Numbered from the stretch's first letter, positions 1 through 5,086 are shown. The stretch: DNA of 6,193 bases from Puniceicoccales bacterium (GCA_031289285.1 JAITPT010000030.1:1-6193); one strand, 5' to 3'. Notes: a model not told the origin generated them from the sequence alone. Program-made: numbers and translations.

Positions 1-75
1 AAAGCGCAAGCCGCAGACGGCCAAAAGATTGTGCAAAACCACCCGCATTAACTGCCGTTTTTAGGTTTAATCCTG
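1..75. repeat. Inverted copy of the 5308-5382 repeat
   Basis: The first ~75 bases are nearly the reverse complement of 5308-5382. Bases 1-65 align with only two substitutions (positions 20 and 41); after that there is a small indel around 'TTAGGTTTAATCCT'. The copy begins exactly at the window edge, so it probably continues upstream. It contains the AACTGCCGTT motif (50-59) that recurs at 5297 and 5464. No reading frame here looks coding. Function unknown; dispersed intergenic repeat. Confidence 0.8.
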
Positions 76-206
76 TAGGGACGCCACGGGAACGCTGACG
101 TCTCGCCGACATGGAGCGAAGCGGCTCGCGACCATCCCGCCGCACACGATGCGGGCGAGGTTCCCGTGCCACAGCACACAAGACACAAAGGCACAAAAAC
201 ACAAAA
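76..206. other. Gene-less stretch with short inverted repeat and CACAAA-rich tract
   Basis: No gene is seen. A 9-bp inverted repeat, CACGGGAAC at 85-93 and GTTCCCGTG at 160-168, brackets a GC-rich insert that could fold as a long-armed hairpin. It is followed by a degenerate A/C-rich run of CACAAA-type words (about 173-206) that leads directly into the first family-A repeat. Looks like a further intergenic repeat unit; no function can be assigned. Confidence 0.45.
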
Positions 207-320
207 AGTGCCAGACGCTTTTTCATTTGACTCCTGATTTTCCTTCGGCACGGAACTGGAAAGCATAGCACTTATGGAGTGCGATGGCAGAGGGTGCGAA
301 GTGATAACGTAGCACTCGCC
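207..320 (+). repeat. Family A tandem repeat, copy 1
   Basis: A ~113-bp unit beginning AGTGCCAGACGC and ending GTAGCACTCGCC. It differs from the copy at 827-939 by one base over 113. Within the unit the start AAAAAGTG..CGCTTTTT can pair around a CCAGA loop, TTTCC can pair with GGAAA downstream, GCACT (268-272) pairs with AGTGC (278-282), and GGGTGC can partly pair with GCACTC. The unit has stops in most frames and is not coding. Confidence 0.9.
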
Positions 321-340
321 AAAGCAAAAAGAACGCAAAA

Positions 341-350
341 AGTGTCAGGC
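341..350 (+). repeat. Truncated start of family A copy 2, left flank of inserted element
   Basis: AGTGTCAGGC, preceded by AACGCAAAA, matches the opening of the other A copies (AGTGCCAGAC preceded by AACGCAAAA at copy 3) with two substitutions. It then breaks off where the terminal inverted repeat of the 353-bp element begins. The same ten bases, in their usual form, restart immediately after the element at 704-713. The pair therefore reads as an imperfect 10-bp target duplication (8/10 identical). Confidence 0.55.
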
Positions 351-410
351 CAATACCGTTCAGGTAGCGTGAAAATACGAGAATAGCCTTTGAAACGGAG
401 GGTGCATCGT

Positions 411-456
411 AGCGCTGAAGGCGCGGCTTCATAATAGCCTATGGCAACGCCATAGG
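411..456 (+). repeat. REP-like double-hairpin module, left arm
   Basis: Consists of AGCGCTGAAGGCGCG, a TCATAATAG linker, and the hairpin CCTATGGC-AAC-GCCATAGG (438-445, 449-456; 8-bp perfect stem, 3-nt loop). The same module occurs inverted at 597-642 (42/46) and as a solo copy at 5097-5142 (43/46). Confidence 0.85.
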
Positions 457-477
457 TATCGGTCTCGCCCTGTCTCT

Positions 478-500
478 GCGGGCTGTAAGCCCGCCTCAAC
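478..500 (+). repeat. GCGGGCT hairpin plus inner inverted-repeat edge
   Basis: GCGGGCT-GTA-AGCCCGC (478-494) is a perfect 7-bp hairpin. Together with the following CTCAAC it is repeated exactly, inverted, at 554-576. The hairpin can thus form locally in each arm or be replaced by pairing between the arms. Confidence 0.85.
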
Positions 501-553
501 GCGATGGAGGTAGGCGGCGGTGGCGCGTGGGAGGGGGGGCGTTCGGAACGAAG

Positions 554-576
554 GTTGAGGCGGGCTTACAGCCCGC
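554..576 (-). repeat. Inverted partner of the 478-500 repeat
   Basis: Exact reverse complement of 478-500 over 23 bases, containing its own GCGGGCT-TAC-AGCCCGC hairpin (560-576). Confidence 0.85.
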
Positions 577-596
577 TGTGCGCCGCCGCCCTGTAT

Positions 597-642
597 CCTA
601 TGGCTTCGCCATAGGCTATTATGACGCCGCGCTTTCAGCGCT
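597..642 (-). repeat. REP-like double-hairpin module, right arm (inverted)
   Basis: Reverse complement matches 411-456 at 42 of 46 positions. It contains the hairpin CCTATGGC-TTC-GCCATAGG (597-604, 608-615). Two of the four differences from the left arm fall in the 3-nt loop, so the stem is preserved. Confidence 0.85.
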
Positions 643-703
643 CCAAGCCACATGTGGTTTCAGAAATGCTCTTCGTATTTTGGGCACTACCTGAACGGTA
701 TTG

Positions 704-817
704 AGTGCCAGACGCTTTTTCATTTGACTCCTAATTTTCCTTCGGCACGGAACTGGAAAGCATAGCACTTATGGAGTGCGATGGCAGAGGATGCGAAGTG
801 ATAACGTAGCACCCGCC
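704..817 (+). repeat. Family A tandem repeat, copy 2 (interrupted at its start)
   Basis: Matches copy 3 with two substitutions (CTAATT for CTGATT, GGATGC for GGGTGC). It begins directly at the right terminus of the 353-bp element; its duplicated or displaced start lies at 341-350. The distance to copy 3 is 123 bp. Confidence 0.9.
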
Positions 818-826
818 AACGCAAAA

Positions 827-939
827 AGTGCCAGACGCTTTTTCATTTGACTCCTGATTTTCCTTCGGCACGGAACTGGAAAGCATAGCACTTATGGAGT
901 GCGATGGCAGAGGGTGCGAAGTGATAACGTAGCACCCGC
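827..939 (+). repeat. Family A tandem repeat, copy 3
   Basis: Full unit, preceded by AACGCAAAA. The 3' end forms a GGGTGC (912-917) / GCACCC (932-937) stem that is perfect here but has a mismatch in copies 1 and 2. TTTCC (859-863) and GGAAA (878-882) can pair, followed by the GCACT-TATGG-AGTGC hairpin. Confidence 0.9.
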
Positions 940-1259
940 AGACACCGTTTTCGCAGACGCCGCAACCTAACGGAAACCAATGCCTTGCGTCACTTTGAAA
1001 GCGGTATCGGCGGACGCAGAGGAACACTCCGCGCCCTCTGCCACCGCACTCCAAAAGGGCACGGGGATGCGTTCCGGCAGCTACGGCGCATTTTGTGTGC
1101 GGTGTGGCGGCAGAGCGGGGAACGAGCACCGACACCGTTTTTGCAGCAGACTTGGCAGTCTGCGATACGGTGTCTTCCGCAGTGTCTTCTGCCGTCGGCG
1201 AAAGCGTTCCCTGCGTTTTTAAGTTGAAAGCACTTCGCGCCGGACACAACCTTGGCGAG
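940..1259. other. Leader region without a clear gene
   Basis: About 320 bases between the A array and the secreted-protein gene. The word GACACCGTTTT(C/T)GCAG occurs at 941 and 1131 (15 of 16 identical), and the region has a nested hairpin at 1131-1174. The downstream gene's frame stays open back to a GTG at 1095, but residues encoded there (such as TDTVFAADLAVCDTVSSAVSS) mirror the repeated DNA and precede a good signal-anchor start at 1260, so I treat this as non-coding. No convincing promoter was picked out. Confidence 0.4.
1131..1174 (+). repeat. Nested hairpin (GACACCGT / ACGGTGTC with inner GCAGACT stem)
   Basis: The outer stem is GACACCGT (1131-1138) with ACGGTGTC (1167-1174). The inner stem is GCAGACT (1146-1152) with AGTCTGC (1157-1163) and a TGGC loop. 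No T-run follows, so it is not a typical intrinsic terminator. It lies 86 bp upstream of the ATG at 1260 and could be a leader structure or a dispersed palindromic repeat. Confidence 0.6.
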
Positions 1260-2597
1260 ATGAAAGCCGCCGTCACGCCAAGCCCCATTTTGCGCGTTTT
1301 GCGACTCGCTGCAGTTCCCGTGTTTGCAGTGGCGACATTCCTCAGCGCAACAGGTGTGCCGAGCGTTCCTCCGTCAAAGGTAACGCCCCCCGCCGATAAC
1401 CCCGCCGACGCAAAACCCGACGCCAACACCACCGCGCCGAAAATCATCATCCCGCCCGCCACTTCAACTGCCACCACCTCCACCTCAACCACCGCCGCTG
1501 CCGCCCGCCCGCCAACTGCTGCTTCTCTCGCAGTCGCGCCCATGCGCACACAGGAGACACAGTGGTTTTCAATTGCGGCAGACGAGACGAGCGCGCTCGC
1601 ATTCGTCGCCGAAATCGCCCGCGAAACTGAACTCTGCTTCGGGCGCGAATTGCGCTGGGAACGCCCCGCCGCCACGCCCCGCATAGAAGCCGTGCTCACT
1701 CGGCCCGCACACGCCAATTGGCTGGGGCATTCCCGCATCGAGGTCAACCGCGACACGGGGCGCGTCACGCTCCGGCTGCGCTGGGCAGACGGGCTGCGCG
1801 TGAGCGAAGTGGAGGAGGCACTCGCTCGTGCGCTCCTTGTCGCCGCCGCAAAAACCCTGCGTCCGCGCGACGCCGCCGCGCCGCCGGGCTGGCTTGTCGC
1901 CGCGCTCGCGTTCGAGACGCAGCTCACCCGCGCATCCGCGCTCATGGACCACCAAATCCGTCTCGCCCGAAAAACTCCGCCCCCGACGCTCGCCGCGTTG
2001 ACCGCCCCCGCCGGAGATTTCCCCGATACGTTGCGCGCTCCGGCGTTTTGGTTTTGGCGACATCTGCGCCGCGAGTTTGCCGCCGAAAATCGCCCGATGC
2101 GGGAAGCCATCGCCGCCCTTGTTTGCGGCGAGCCGCTGGAAAAGCTGCTGGCGCGGGAGTTCCCAGAAATGATGCGCGACCCCGACCGCCGCGCCGTGTG
2201 GTGGCCAGCTGGCTACACCGTGCTCACCCGCGAGAGCGAGGCCTTGGTGCAGACGCCCGCCGAGTCGCACGAATACCTGGAGAACGCGTTGCGTTTTGTT
2301 TTCGCCACAGGCGTGGACGACGAGCTTTGCCCGCCGTGGCGTCTGCCCGCATTGCACGGGTTGAGCGCCGCACGCGAGGCAGCCAACTTGCGCCGCCGCA
2401 CGCTGCTGCGCGACATCTGGCGCGCCAACCCCGTCTGGCACAATGCGTGGGTAGCGAGTGGGAGATTTCTCGAAAAATTTTGCGACGACTCGACCGACCC
2501 CGCCGAGCTTGTGCGTTCGTGGGAGACGGCGGCGGCAGAGATAGAGACCGCTCGAAAAATCAGCACGGAAATCCGCCAGCTGCTCGGCGAAAAATAA
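1260..2597 (+). CDS. Secreted or membrane-anchored protein of unknown function; possible degenerate peptidase-MA-like fold
   Basis: 445 residues starting at ATG 1260. Residues 9-33 form a basic-then-hydrophobic N-terminal segment (RVLRLAAVPVFAVATFL), fitting a signal peptide or signal anchor. Residues ~34-95 are a low-complexity Pro/Thr/Ala linker. From ~100 to the C-terminus is a globular region rich in W, R and E that ends in a charged helix. I do not recognise the family. Residues 182-220 (VEEALARALLVAA...PPGWLVAALA) resemble the layout of metallopeptidases in which an HExxH helix is followed by 'P.WL.EGLA', but His, Glu and His are replaced by R190, A191 and V194, so it would be catalytically dead. 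This is only an inference from pattern. The start was chosen because the upstream in-frame extension (GTG at 1095) runs through repeat-like DNA and would bury the signal segment. Only a weak GAG precedes the ATG. It stands alone, converging on the minus-strand tRNA gene. Confidence 0.8.
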   Translation: MKAAVTPSPILRVLRLAAVPVFAVATFLSATGVPSVPPSKVTPPADNPADAKPDANTTAPKIIIPPATSTATTSTSTTAAAARPPTAASLAVAPMRTQETQWFSIAADETSALAFVAEIARETELCFGRELRWERPAATPRIEAVLTRPAHANWLGHSRIEVNRDTGRVTLRLRWADGLRVSEVEEALARALLVAAAKTLRPRDAAAPPGWLVAALAFETQLTRASALMDHQIRLARKTPPPTLAALTAPAGDFPDTLRAPAFWFWRHLRREFAAENRPMREAIAALVCGEPLEKLLAREFPEMMRDPDRRAVWWPAGYTVLTRESEALVQTPAESHEYLENALRFVFATGVDDELCPPWRLPALHGLSAAREAANLRRRTLLRDIWRANPVWHNAWVASGRFLEKFCDDSTDPAELVRSWETAAAEIETARKISTEIRQLLGEK

Positions 2598-2641
2598 TTT
2601 CGCAGGGTGCGCCTGCCGTGCGCGCCCGTCGCTCTCGGCAC

Positions 2642-2675
2642 AAAAAAAGACACCGACCTGCGCGAGGTCGGTGTC
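2642..2675 (-). terminator. Intrinsic terminator of tRNA-Glu
   Basis: Read on the minus strand, an 11-bp perfect stem (2675-2665 with 2659-2649, GACACCGACCT / AGGTCGGTGTC, 5-nt loop) is followed by seven T's (2648-2642). It lies 11 bases after the tRNA CCA end. On the plus strand the hairpin is followed by TTGTAAAA, a poor U-tract, so it would stop the 1260-2597 transcript only weakly at best. Confidence 0.85.
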
Positions 2676-2686
2676 TTGTAAAAAAA

Positions 2687-2764
2687 TGGCGCCCCCTTGG
2701 GGATTCGAACCCCAGTTACCTGGATGAAAACCAGATGTCCTAGGCCGGCCTAGACGAAGGGGAC
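2687..2764 (-). tRNA. tRNA-Glu (anticodon UUC)
   Basis: 78 nt including encoded CCA (2689-2687). The acceptor GTCCCCT pairs with AGGGGGC (one T-G wobble). The D stem is GTC/GAC with a 13-nt loop. The anticodon stem is TCTGG/CCAGG with loop TTTTCAT, giving anticodon TTC. The variable region is TAAC, and the T arm TGGGG-TTCGAAT-CCCCA carries the invariant TTCGA. The discriminator base is G. All arms fold, so it should be functional. It has its own promoter candidate upstream and an intrinsic terminator downstream, and is thus probably a single-gene transcript. The D-loop centre is the palindrome AGGCCGGCCT. Confidence 0.97.
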
Positions 2765-2782
2765 GCAAAGAACAAAGGCGGG

Positions 2783-2812
2783 ATAGAATGGGGATAGCCG
2801 CCGTTTCGTCAA
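2783..2812 (-). promoter_or_regulatory. Candidate sigma-70 promoter of tRNA-Glu
   Basis: On the minus strand a near-consensus -35 TTGACG (2812-2807) is followed after 18 nt by TTCTAT (2788-2783; 3/6 to TATAAT). The -10 ends 18 nt before the first tRNA base, leaving room for a short 5' leader. The -35 is strong and the -10 weak. Confidence 0.5.
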
Positions 2813-2845
2813 GCGGTTTTTTTGAAAAATTTTTCGAGGACAAAT

Positions 2846-2890
2846 AAGACCTACAAGACCTACACGTCCTATAAGACCCACACGTCCTAT
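2846..2890. repeat. Degenerate 9-bp tandem repeat, five units
   Basis: Units read AAGACCTAC, AAGACCTAC, ACGTCCTAT, AAGACCCAC, ACGTCCTAT in phase. The first two are identical; units 3 and 5 are identical to each other. It lies between the tRNA promoter and the 3' end of folK, outside any gene. Confidence 0.85.
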
Positions 2891-2938
2891 TCCGGCACTC
2901 TCGGCACCCCCCGTTGCCCCCCCCCATTTTTTGGGGCT

Positions 2939-3427
2939 TTAGGCACCAGTGCTGGCGAGCTGGCGACGCAGGGTGTCCCAGCGCAGGTCGGTGACGAGAG
3001 GTGGCATGGCGAGAAGGGCGGCGAGCGGGCGACGCACAAAGTCGCGTTGCGCCCAGCGCGGGTGCGGTAAGGCGAGGCGCGGATCGGAGCGAGTCTCGCC
3101 CTCGTAAAACAGCAGGTCTATGTCGAGTGTGCGCGGCGCATTCGGGAAGGGACGCTCACGCCCGCGAGCCGTCTCGATGGCGAGGCAGAGCGCAAGCAAG
3201 TCTTCCGGCGCAAGCGAGGTCTCGACGGCAGCGGCGGCGTTGAGGAAGTCGGGTTGGGCGACGGCGCAGCCGACAGGCGCAGTCTCCACGAGCGGCGAGA
3301 GCGCGAGCAGACGTGTGCCGACGTTTGCGCCGAGCGCGGCGGCAGCGGCGTGGATGTGCGCGGCGCGGTCGCCGAGATTGGAGCCGAGACCGAGGAGTGC
3401 GTGTTTGCGCGAAATTGCCACGGGCAT
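2939..3427 (-). CDS. folK: 2-amino-4-hydroxy-6-hydroxymethyldihydropteridine pyrophosphokinase (HPPK)
   Basis: 162 residues; cytoplasmic enzyme of folate synthesis that transfers pyrophosphate from ATP to 6-hydroxymethyl-dihydropterin, making the substrate for dihydropteroate synthase. Family hallmarks in order: LGLGSNLGD (12-20), ETAPVG (48-53), PDFLNA (59-64; N63 pterin contact by analogy to the E. coli enzyme), RERPFPNAPRTLDIDLLFY (90-108) with the two Mg-binding aspartates D102 and D104 and ATP-contacting R99, then LPHPR (120-124) and QRDFVRRPL (127-135). Length is normal for the family. The start at ATG 3427 places LGSN close to the N-terminus as expected; a TTG 36 bases upstream (3463) would add 12 unneeded residues. 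No Shine-Dalgarno is visible. It stands alone, without folB or folP beside it, divergent from the lipoprotein gene with a 131-bp shared intergenic region. No T-tailed terminator was seen after its stop. Confidence 0.95.
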   Translation of the reverse strand: MPVAISRKHALLGLGSNLGDRAAHIHAAAAALGANVGTRLLALSPLVETAPVGCAVAQPDFLNAAAAVETSLAPEDLLALCLAIETARGRERPFPNAPRTLDIDLLFYEGETRSDPRLALPHPRWAQRDFVRRPLAALLAMPPLVTDLRWDTLRRQLASTGA

Positions 3428-3537
3428 GTCGGCGAGAAAAGCCGCGCCCCGCCGCCAAGGCAAAAGAAACCGCCTCTGTAAAAAAATGGCTTGCCGCGCC
3501 GCCGAGTTTTGTCCTCACTGCCCGCCCTTCACTGGAA

Positions 3538-3551
3538 CTCAAAAAAACTTT
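3538..3551 (+). promoter_or_regulatory. A-rich leader CTCAAAAAAACTTT before the lipoprotein gene
   Basis: These 14 bases end 7 nt before ATG 3559 and recur exactly at 5678-5691, directly before the hisS ATG. There is no Shine-Dalgarno at either start. It could be an A-rich ribosome-loading tract or coincidence. Confidence 0.35.
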
Positions 3552-3558
3552 TTCCGTT

Positions 3559-4113
3559 ATGAAAATCATTCCACTCGCTTTGTTTTCGCTCGCAGCTTTC
3601 GGCTTTGCCGGTTGCACACCGACTGACCCGCCGTCCGACTTCGGCAAGGACACCGATAGACCCACTGGTGGCCTGACCGTCATTCGCGACACCCCCAGCA
3701 ACTCCGGCGATGTCATTGGCAGCCGCAATGACACCGCCAACGCCTTCAAGCTCTTCAACCAAGAGACTGGCGAGTGGGATCCCCGCGCCGTGGTGACCGT
3801 CGTCTATTTCGGTTTCGACAAATACTCGGTGGGCGCGGAGGAGCAGTCTAAGCTCGTCGCCGTCGCCAAGAACCAACGCCTCATCGTCGCTGGTTACGCC
3901 GACTACTTCGGCACCGACCAGTATAACCAAGGTCTCTCCGACAAACGTGCGCAGAGTGTGCGGGACTATCTCGTCACCAGCGGTCATGGCGACGCCTCCA
4001 TCGAGAAACAAGCCTTCGGCAAATACTATGCCAAAGCCCGTGGCACCCGCGCCGAGGTCGCCCGCGACCGCCGCGTCGTAGTCGTCAACGCCGACTACAA
4101 GCCCAACCCCTGA
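3559..4113 (+). CDS. OmpA/Pal-family peptidoglycan-associated lipoprotein
   Basis: 184 residues. Residues 1-18 are a lipoprotein signal peptide (MKIIPLALFSLAAFGFAG) with C19 as the likely lipidated cysteine; position -3 is Phe, a slightly atypical lipobox. A flexible ~55-residue linker follows, then an OmpA-like domain (about 78-178): VVYFGFDKYSV (81-91), AGYADYFGTDQYNQGLSDKRA (111-131) and RDRRVVVV (169-176). D115 and R130 match the Asp and Arg that bind the diaminopimelate of peptidoglycan in this family; the usual His of 'GH.D' is Tyr113. The product would be anchored in the outer membrane and bind the cell wall non-covalently. No tol genes are present, so I do not call it pal. Start: the upstream frame is open to 3313 but lies opposite folK; ATG 3559 gives a clean signal peptide. 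The HAD gene follows after 22 bp, probably in the same transcript. Confidence 0.92.
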   Translation: MKIIPLALFSLAAFGFAGCTPTDPPSDFGKDTDRPTGGLTVIRDTPSNSGDVIGSRNDTANAFKLFNQETGEWDPRAVVTVVYFGFDKYSVGAEEQSKLVAVAKNQRLIVAGYADYFGTDQYNQGLSDKRAQSVRDYLVTSGHGDASIEKQAFGKYYAKARGTRAEVARDRRVVVVNADYKPNP

Positions 4114-4135
4114 GTTCGGAATTTTGTCAAGCGCG

Positions 4136-4759
4136 ATGAACGCCGCCGACGCCGACGCTGCCGACTCGCTCGCGCCGCGACTTCCCGCAGGGGAGTTCGC
4201 GGCGTTCATTTTTGATTGCGACGGCACGTTGGCGGCGACGATGCACCAGCACTACCGCTCGTGGCTCCGTGCGATAGAGATGCAGGGCGGCGGGTTCGCG
4301 CCGAGTTGGGAGGAGTTTTGCTCAATGGGCGGGATGTCTGTTGAGGACACGTTGGCGGCGTGGGAGCAGCGTTACGGCGTGGCACTCGACCCAGCGCGTG
4401 TGCGGGCGGACACCGACGCTTTTCTCGAAACGGTGTTTCACGAGATGCGTCCTTGTGCGGCGGTGGTGGCGGTGGCGCGTGCGGCGGTGGCGCGGGGTGT
4501 GAAGGTGGCGGTGGCGTCGGGCGGGGTGCGACGGCGCGTGTTGCGCACCTTGCGCGTAATTGGGCTGGAAAACTTTTTCCCTGTCGTGTTGGCGCAGGAG
4601 GATGTCGCCCGTGTGAAACCTGCGCCCGATTTGTTTTTGTTGGCTGCGCAAAAGCTCGGTGTCCTGCCGGAGCAATGTCTCGTCTTTGAGGACAGCCCGA
4701 AGGGAAAAGAAGCCGCCGACGCTGCCGGAATGCACTGTGTGCTCGTCGAGCCGCAGTAA
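4136..4759 (+). CDS. HAD-superfamily hydrolase, beta-phosphoglucomutase/sugar-phosphatase-like
   Basis: 207 residues; cytoplasmic phosphatase or phosphomutase acting through an aspartyl-phosphate. Motif I FDCDGTL (26-32) has nucleophile D27 and acid/base D29. A helical cap domain covers about 36-105. Motif II is VASGG (S128), motif III is RVKPAPD (K161), and motif IV is VFEDSPKG (E185, D186). This set and the cap placed between motifs I and II are typical of subfamily IA enzymes such as beta-phosphoglucomutase and 2-deoxyglucose-6-phosphatase types. The substrate cannot be read from sequence. Start: ATG 4136; a TTG at 4124 in frame is a weaker alternative, and neither has a Shine-Dalgarno. 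The N-terminal ~20 residues are Ala/Asp-rich and precede the fold. It lies 22 bp after the lipoprotein stop; a functional link is not obvious. The B repeat array starts 18 bp after its stop, with no T-tailed hairpin between. Confidence 0.93.
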   Translation: MNAADADAADSLAPRLPAGEFAAFIFDCDGTLAATMHQHYRSWLRAIEMQGGGFAPSWEEFCSMGGMSVEDTLAAWEQRYGVALDPARVRADTDAFLETVFHEMRPCAAVVAVARAAVARGVKVAVASGGVRRRVLRTLRVIGLENFFPVVLAQEDVARVKPAPDLFLLAAQKLGVLPEQCLVFEDSPKGKEAADAAGMHCVLVEPQ

Positions 4760-4777
4760 AAAACAGGGGGGCACCCA

Positions 4778-4911
4778 AATAAAGGGTCAGACGCTTTTTC
4801 GTTTGACATCTTTCCTTTGCCGACACATTTGTCCCTCCGAAGCGGAAGCATTTGGAAAGGAAGCTGGTGGTCGTGCCACCACCTCAACGGGCTTGCACCG
4901 CGAATAATACG
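4778..4911 (+). repeat. Family B tandem repeat, copy 1 (134 bp)
   Basis: The unit opens AATAAAGGGTCAGACGC. GTCAGAC (4786-4792) pairs with GTTTGAC (4801-4807; one G-T) around an 8-nt loop. CTTTCC (4810-4815) can pair with GGAAAG (4854-4859), enclosing TCCG-AAG-CGGA (4836-4846). TGGTGG (4865-4870) pairs with CCACCA (4876-4881). Short ORFs across it differ from copy to copy in their exits and are not credible genes. Confidence 0.93.
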
Positions 4912-5044
4912 AATAAAGGGTCAGACGCTTTTACGTTTGACATCTTTCCTTTGCCGGCACATTTGTCCCTCCGAAGCGGAAGCATTTGGAAAGGAAGCTG
5001 GTGGTCGTGCCACCACCTCAACGGGCTTGCACCCGAATAATACG
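4912..5044 (+). repeat. Family B tandem repeat, copy 2 (133 bp)
   Basis: Differs from copy 1 by two substitutions and one single-base deletion near its end (CACCCG for CACCGCG). One substitution lies in the loop of the first hairpin (4927-4934), leaving the GTCAGAC/GTTTGAC stem intact. Confidence 0.93.
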
Positions 5045-5077
5045 AATAAAGGGTCAGACGCTTTTTCGTTTGACATT
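5045..5077 (+). repeat. Family B repeat, truncated copy 3
   Basis: Only the first 33 bases of the unit, including the entire GTCAGAC/GTTTGAC hairpin (5053-5074). It then breaks at GACATT into unrelated sequence leading to the solo palindromic module. Confidence 0.9.
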
Positions 5078-5086
5078 GGAAATGAA

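Larger units (their letters stand above)
351..703. mobile_element. 353-bp palindromic MITE-like element without genes
   Basis: Two 150-nt arms (351-500 and 554-703) form an imperfect inverted repeat around a 53-nt centre (501-553). The ends are perfect 17-bp terminal inverted repeats (351-367, CAATACCGTTCAGGTAG; complement at 687-703). The inner edges are a perfect 23-bp inverted repeat (478-500 / 554-576). Between these, 411-456 and 597-642 are inverted copies with 42 of 46 matching. Each arm also holds smaller hairpins. There is no transposase or other plausible ORF, so any movement would need enzymes supplied in trans. Flanking AGTGTCAGGC / AGTGCCAGAC could be the target duplication. The family is not one I can name; non-autonomous transposon is inference from structure. 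Confidence 0.7.

Noticed and set aside
48..653. Short minus-strand frames (MRSFCFG..., MKPRLQ..., MWLGAL...)
   Set aside because: Entirely within the A repeat and the palindromic element; likely translations of non-coding repeats.
207..939. CRISPR array
   Set aside because: Units are ~113-123 bp with almost no variable spacer and only three copies; no cas genes. The same holds for 4778-5077.
1095..1259. N-terminal extension of the secreted protein from GTG 1095
   Set aside because: Would encode repeat-like sequence and bury a good signal segment that starts at ATG 1260.
731..2110. 459-codon minus-strand open frame
   Set aside because: Opposite the secreted-protein gene and across two A repeats; low-complexity Ser/Arg/Ala translation with no family motif, typical of antisense frames in GC-rich genes.
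1718..2743. 341-codon plus-strand open frame
   Set aside because: Out-of-frame shadow of the 1260-2597 gene with very Arg-rich translation, ending inside the tRNA.
1569..2927. 452-codon minus-strand open frame
   Set aside because: Runs through the tRNA-Glu gene, its terminator and the tandem repeat; Gly/Arg-rich translation, no motif.
2919..2938. Possible folK terminator (CCCC/GGGG around an A-run)
   Set aside because: Very short stem and no T-run on the minus strand after it.
3428..3463. Upstream TTG start for folK
   Set aside because: Adds residues not expected before the LGSN motif; ATG 3427 fits family length.
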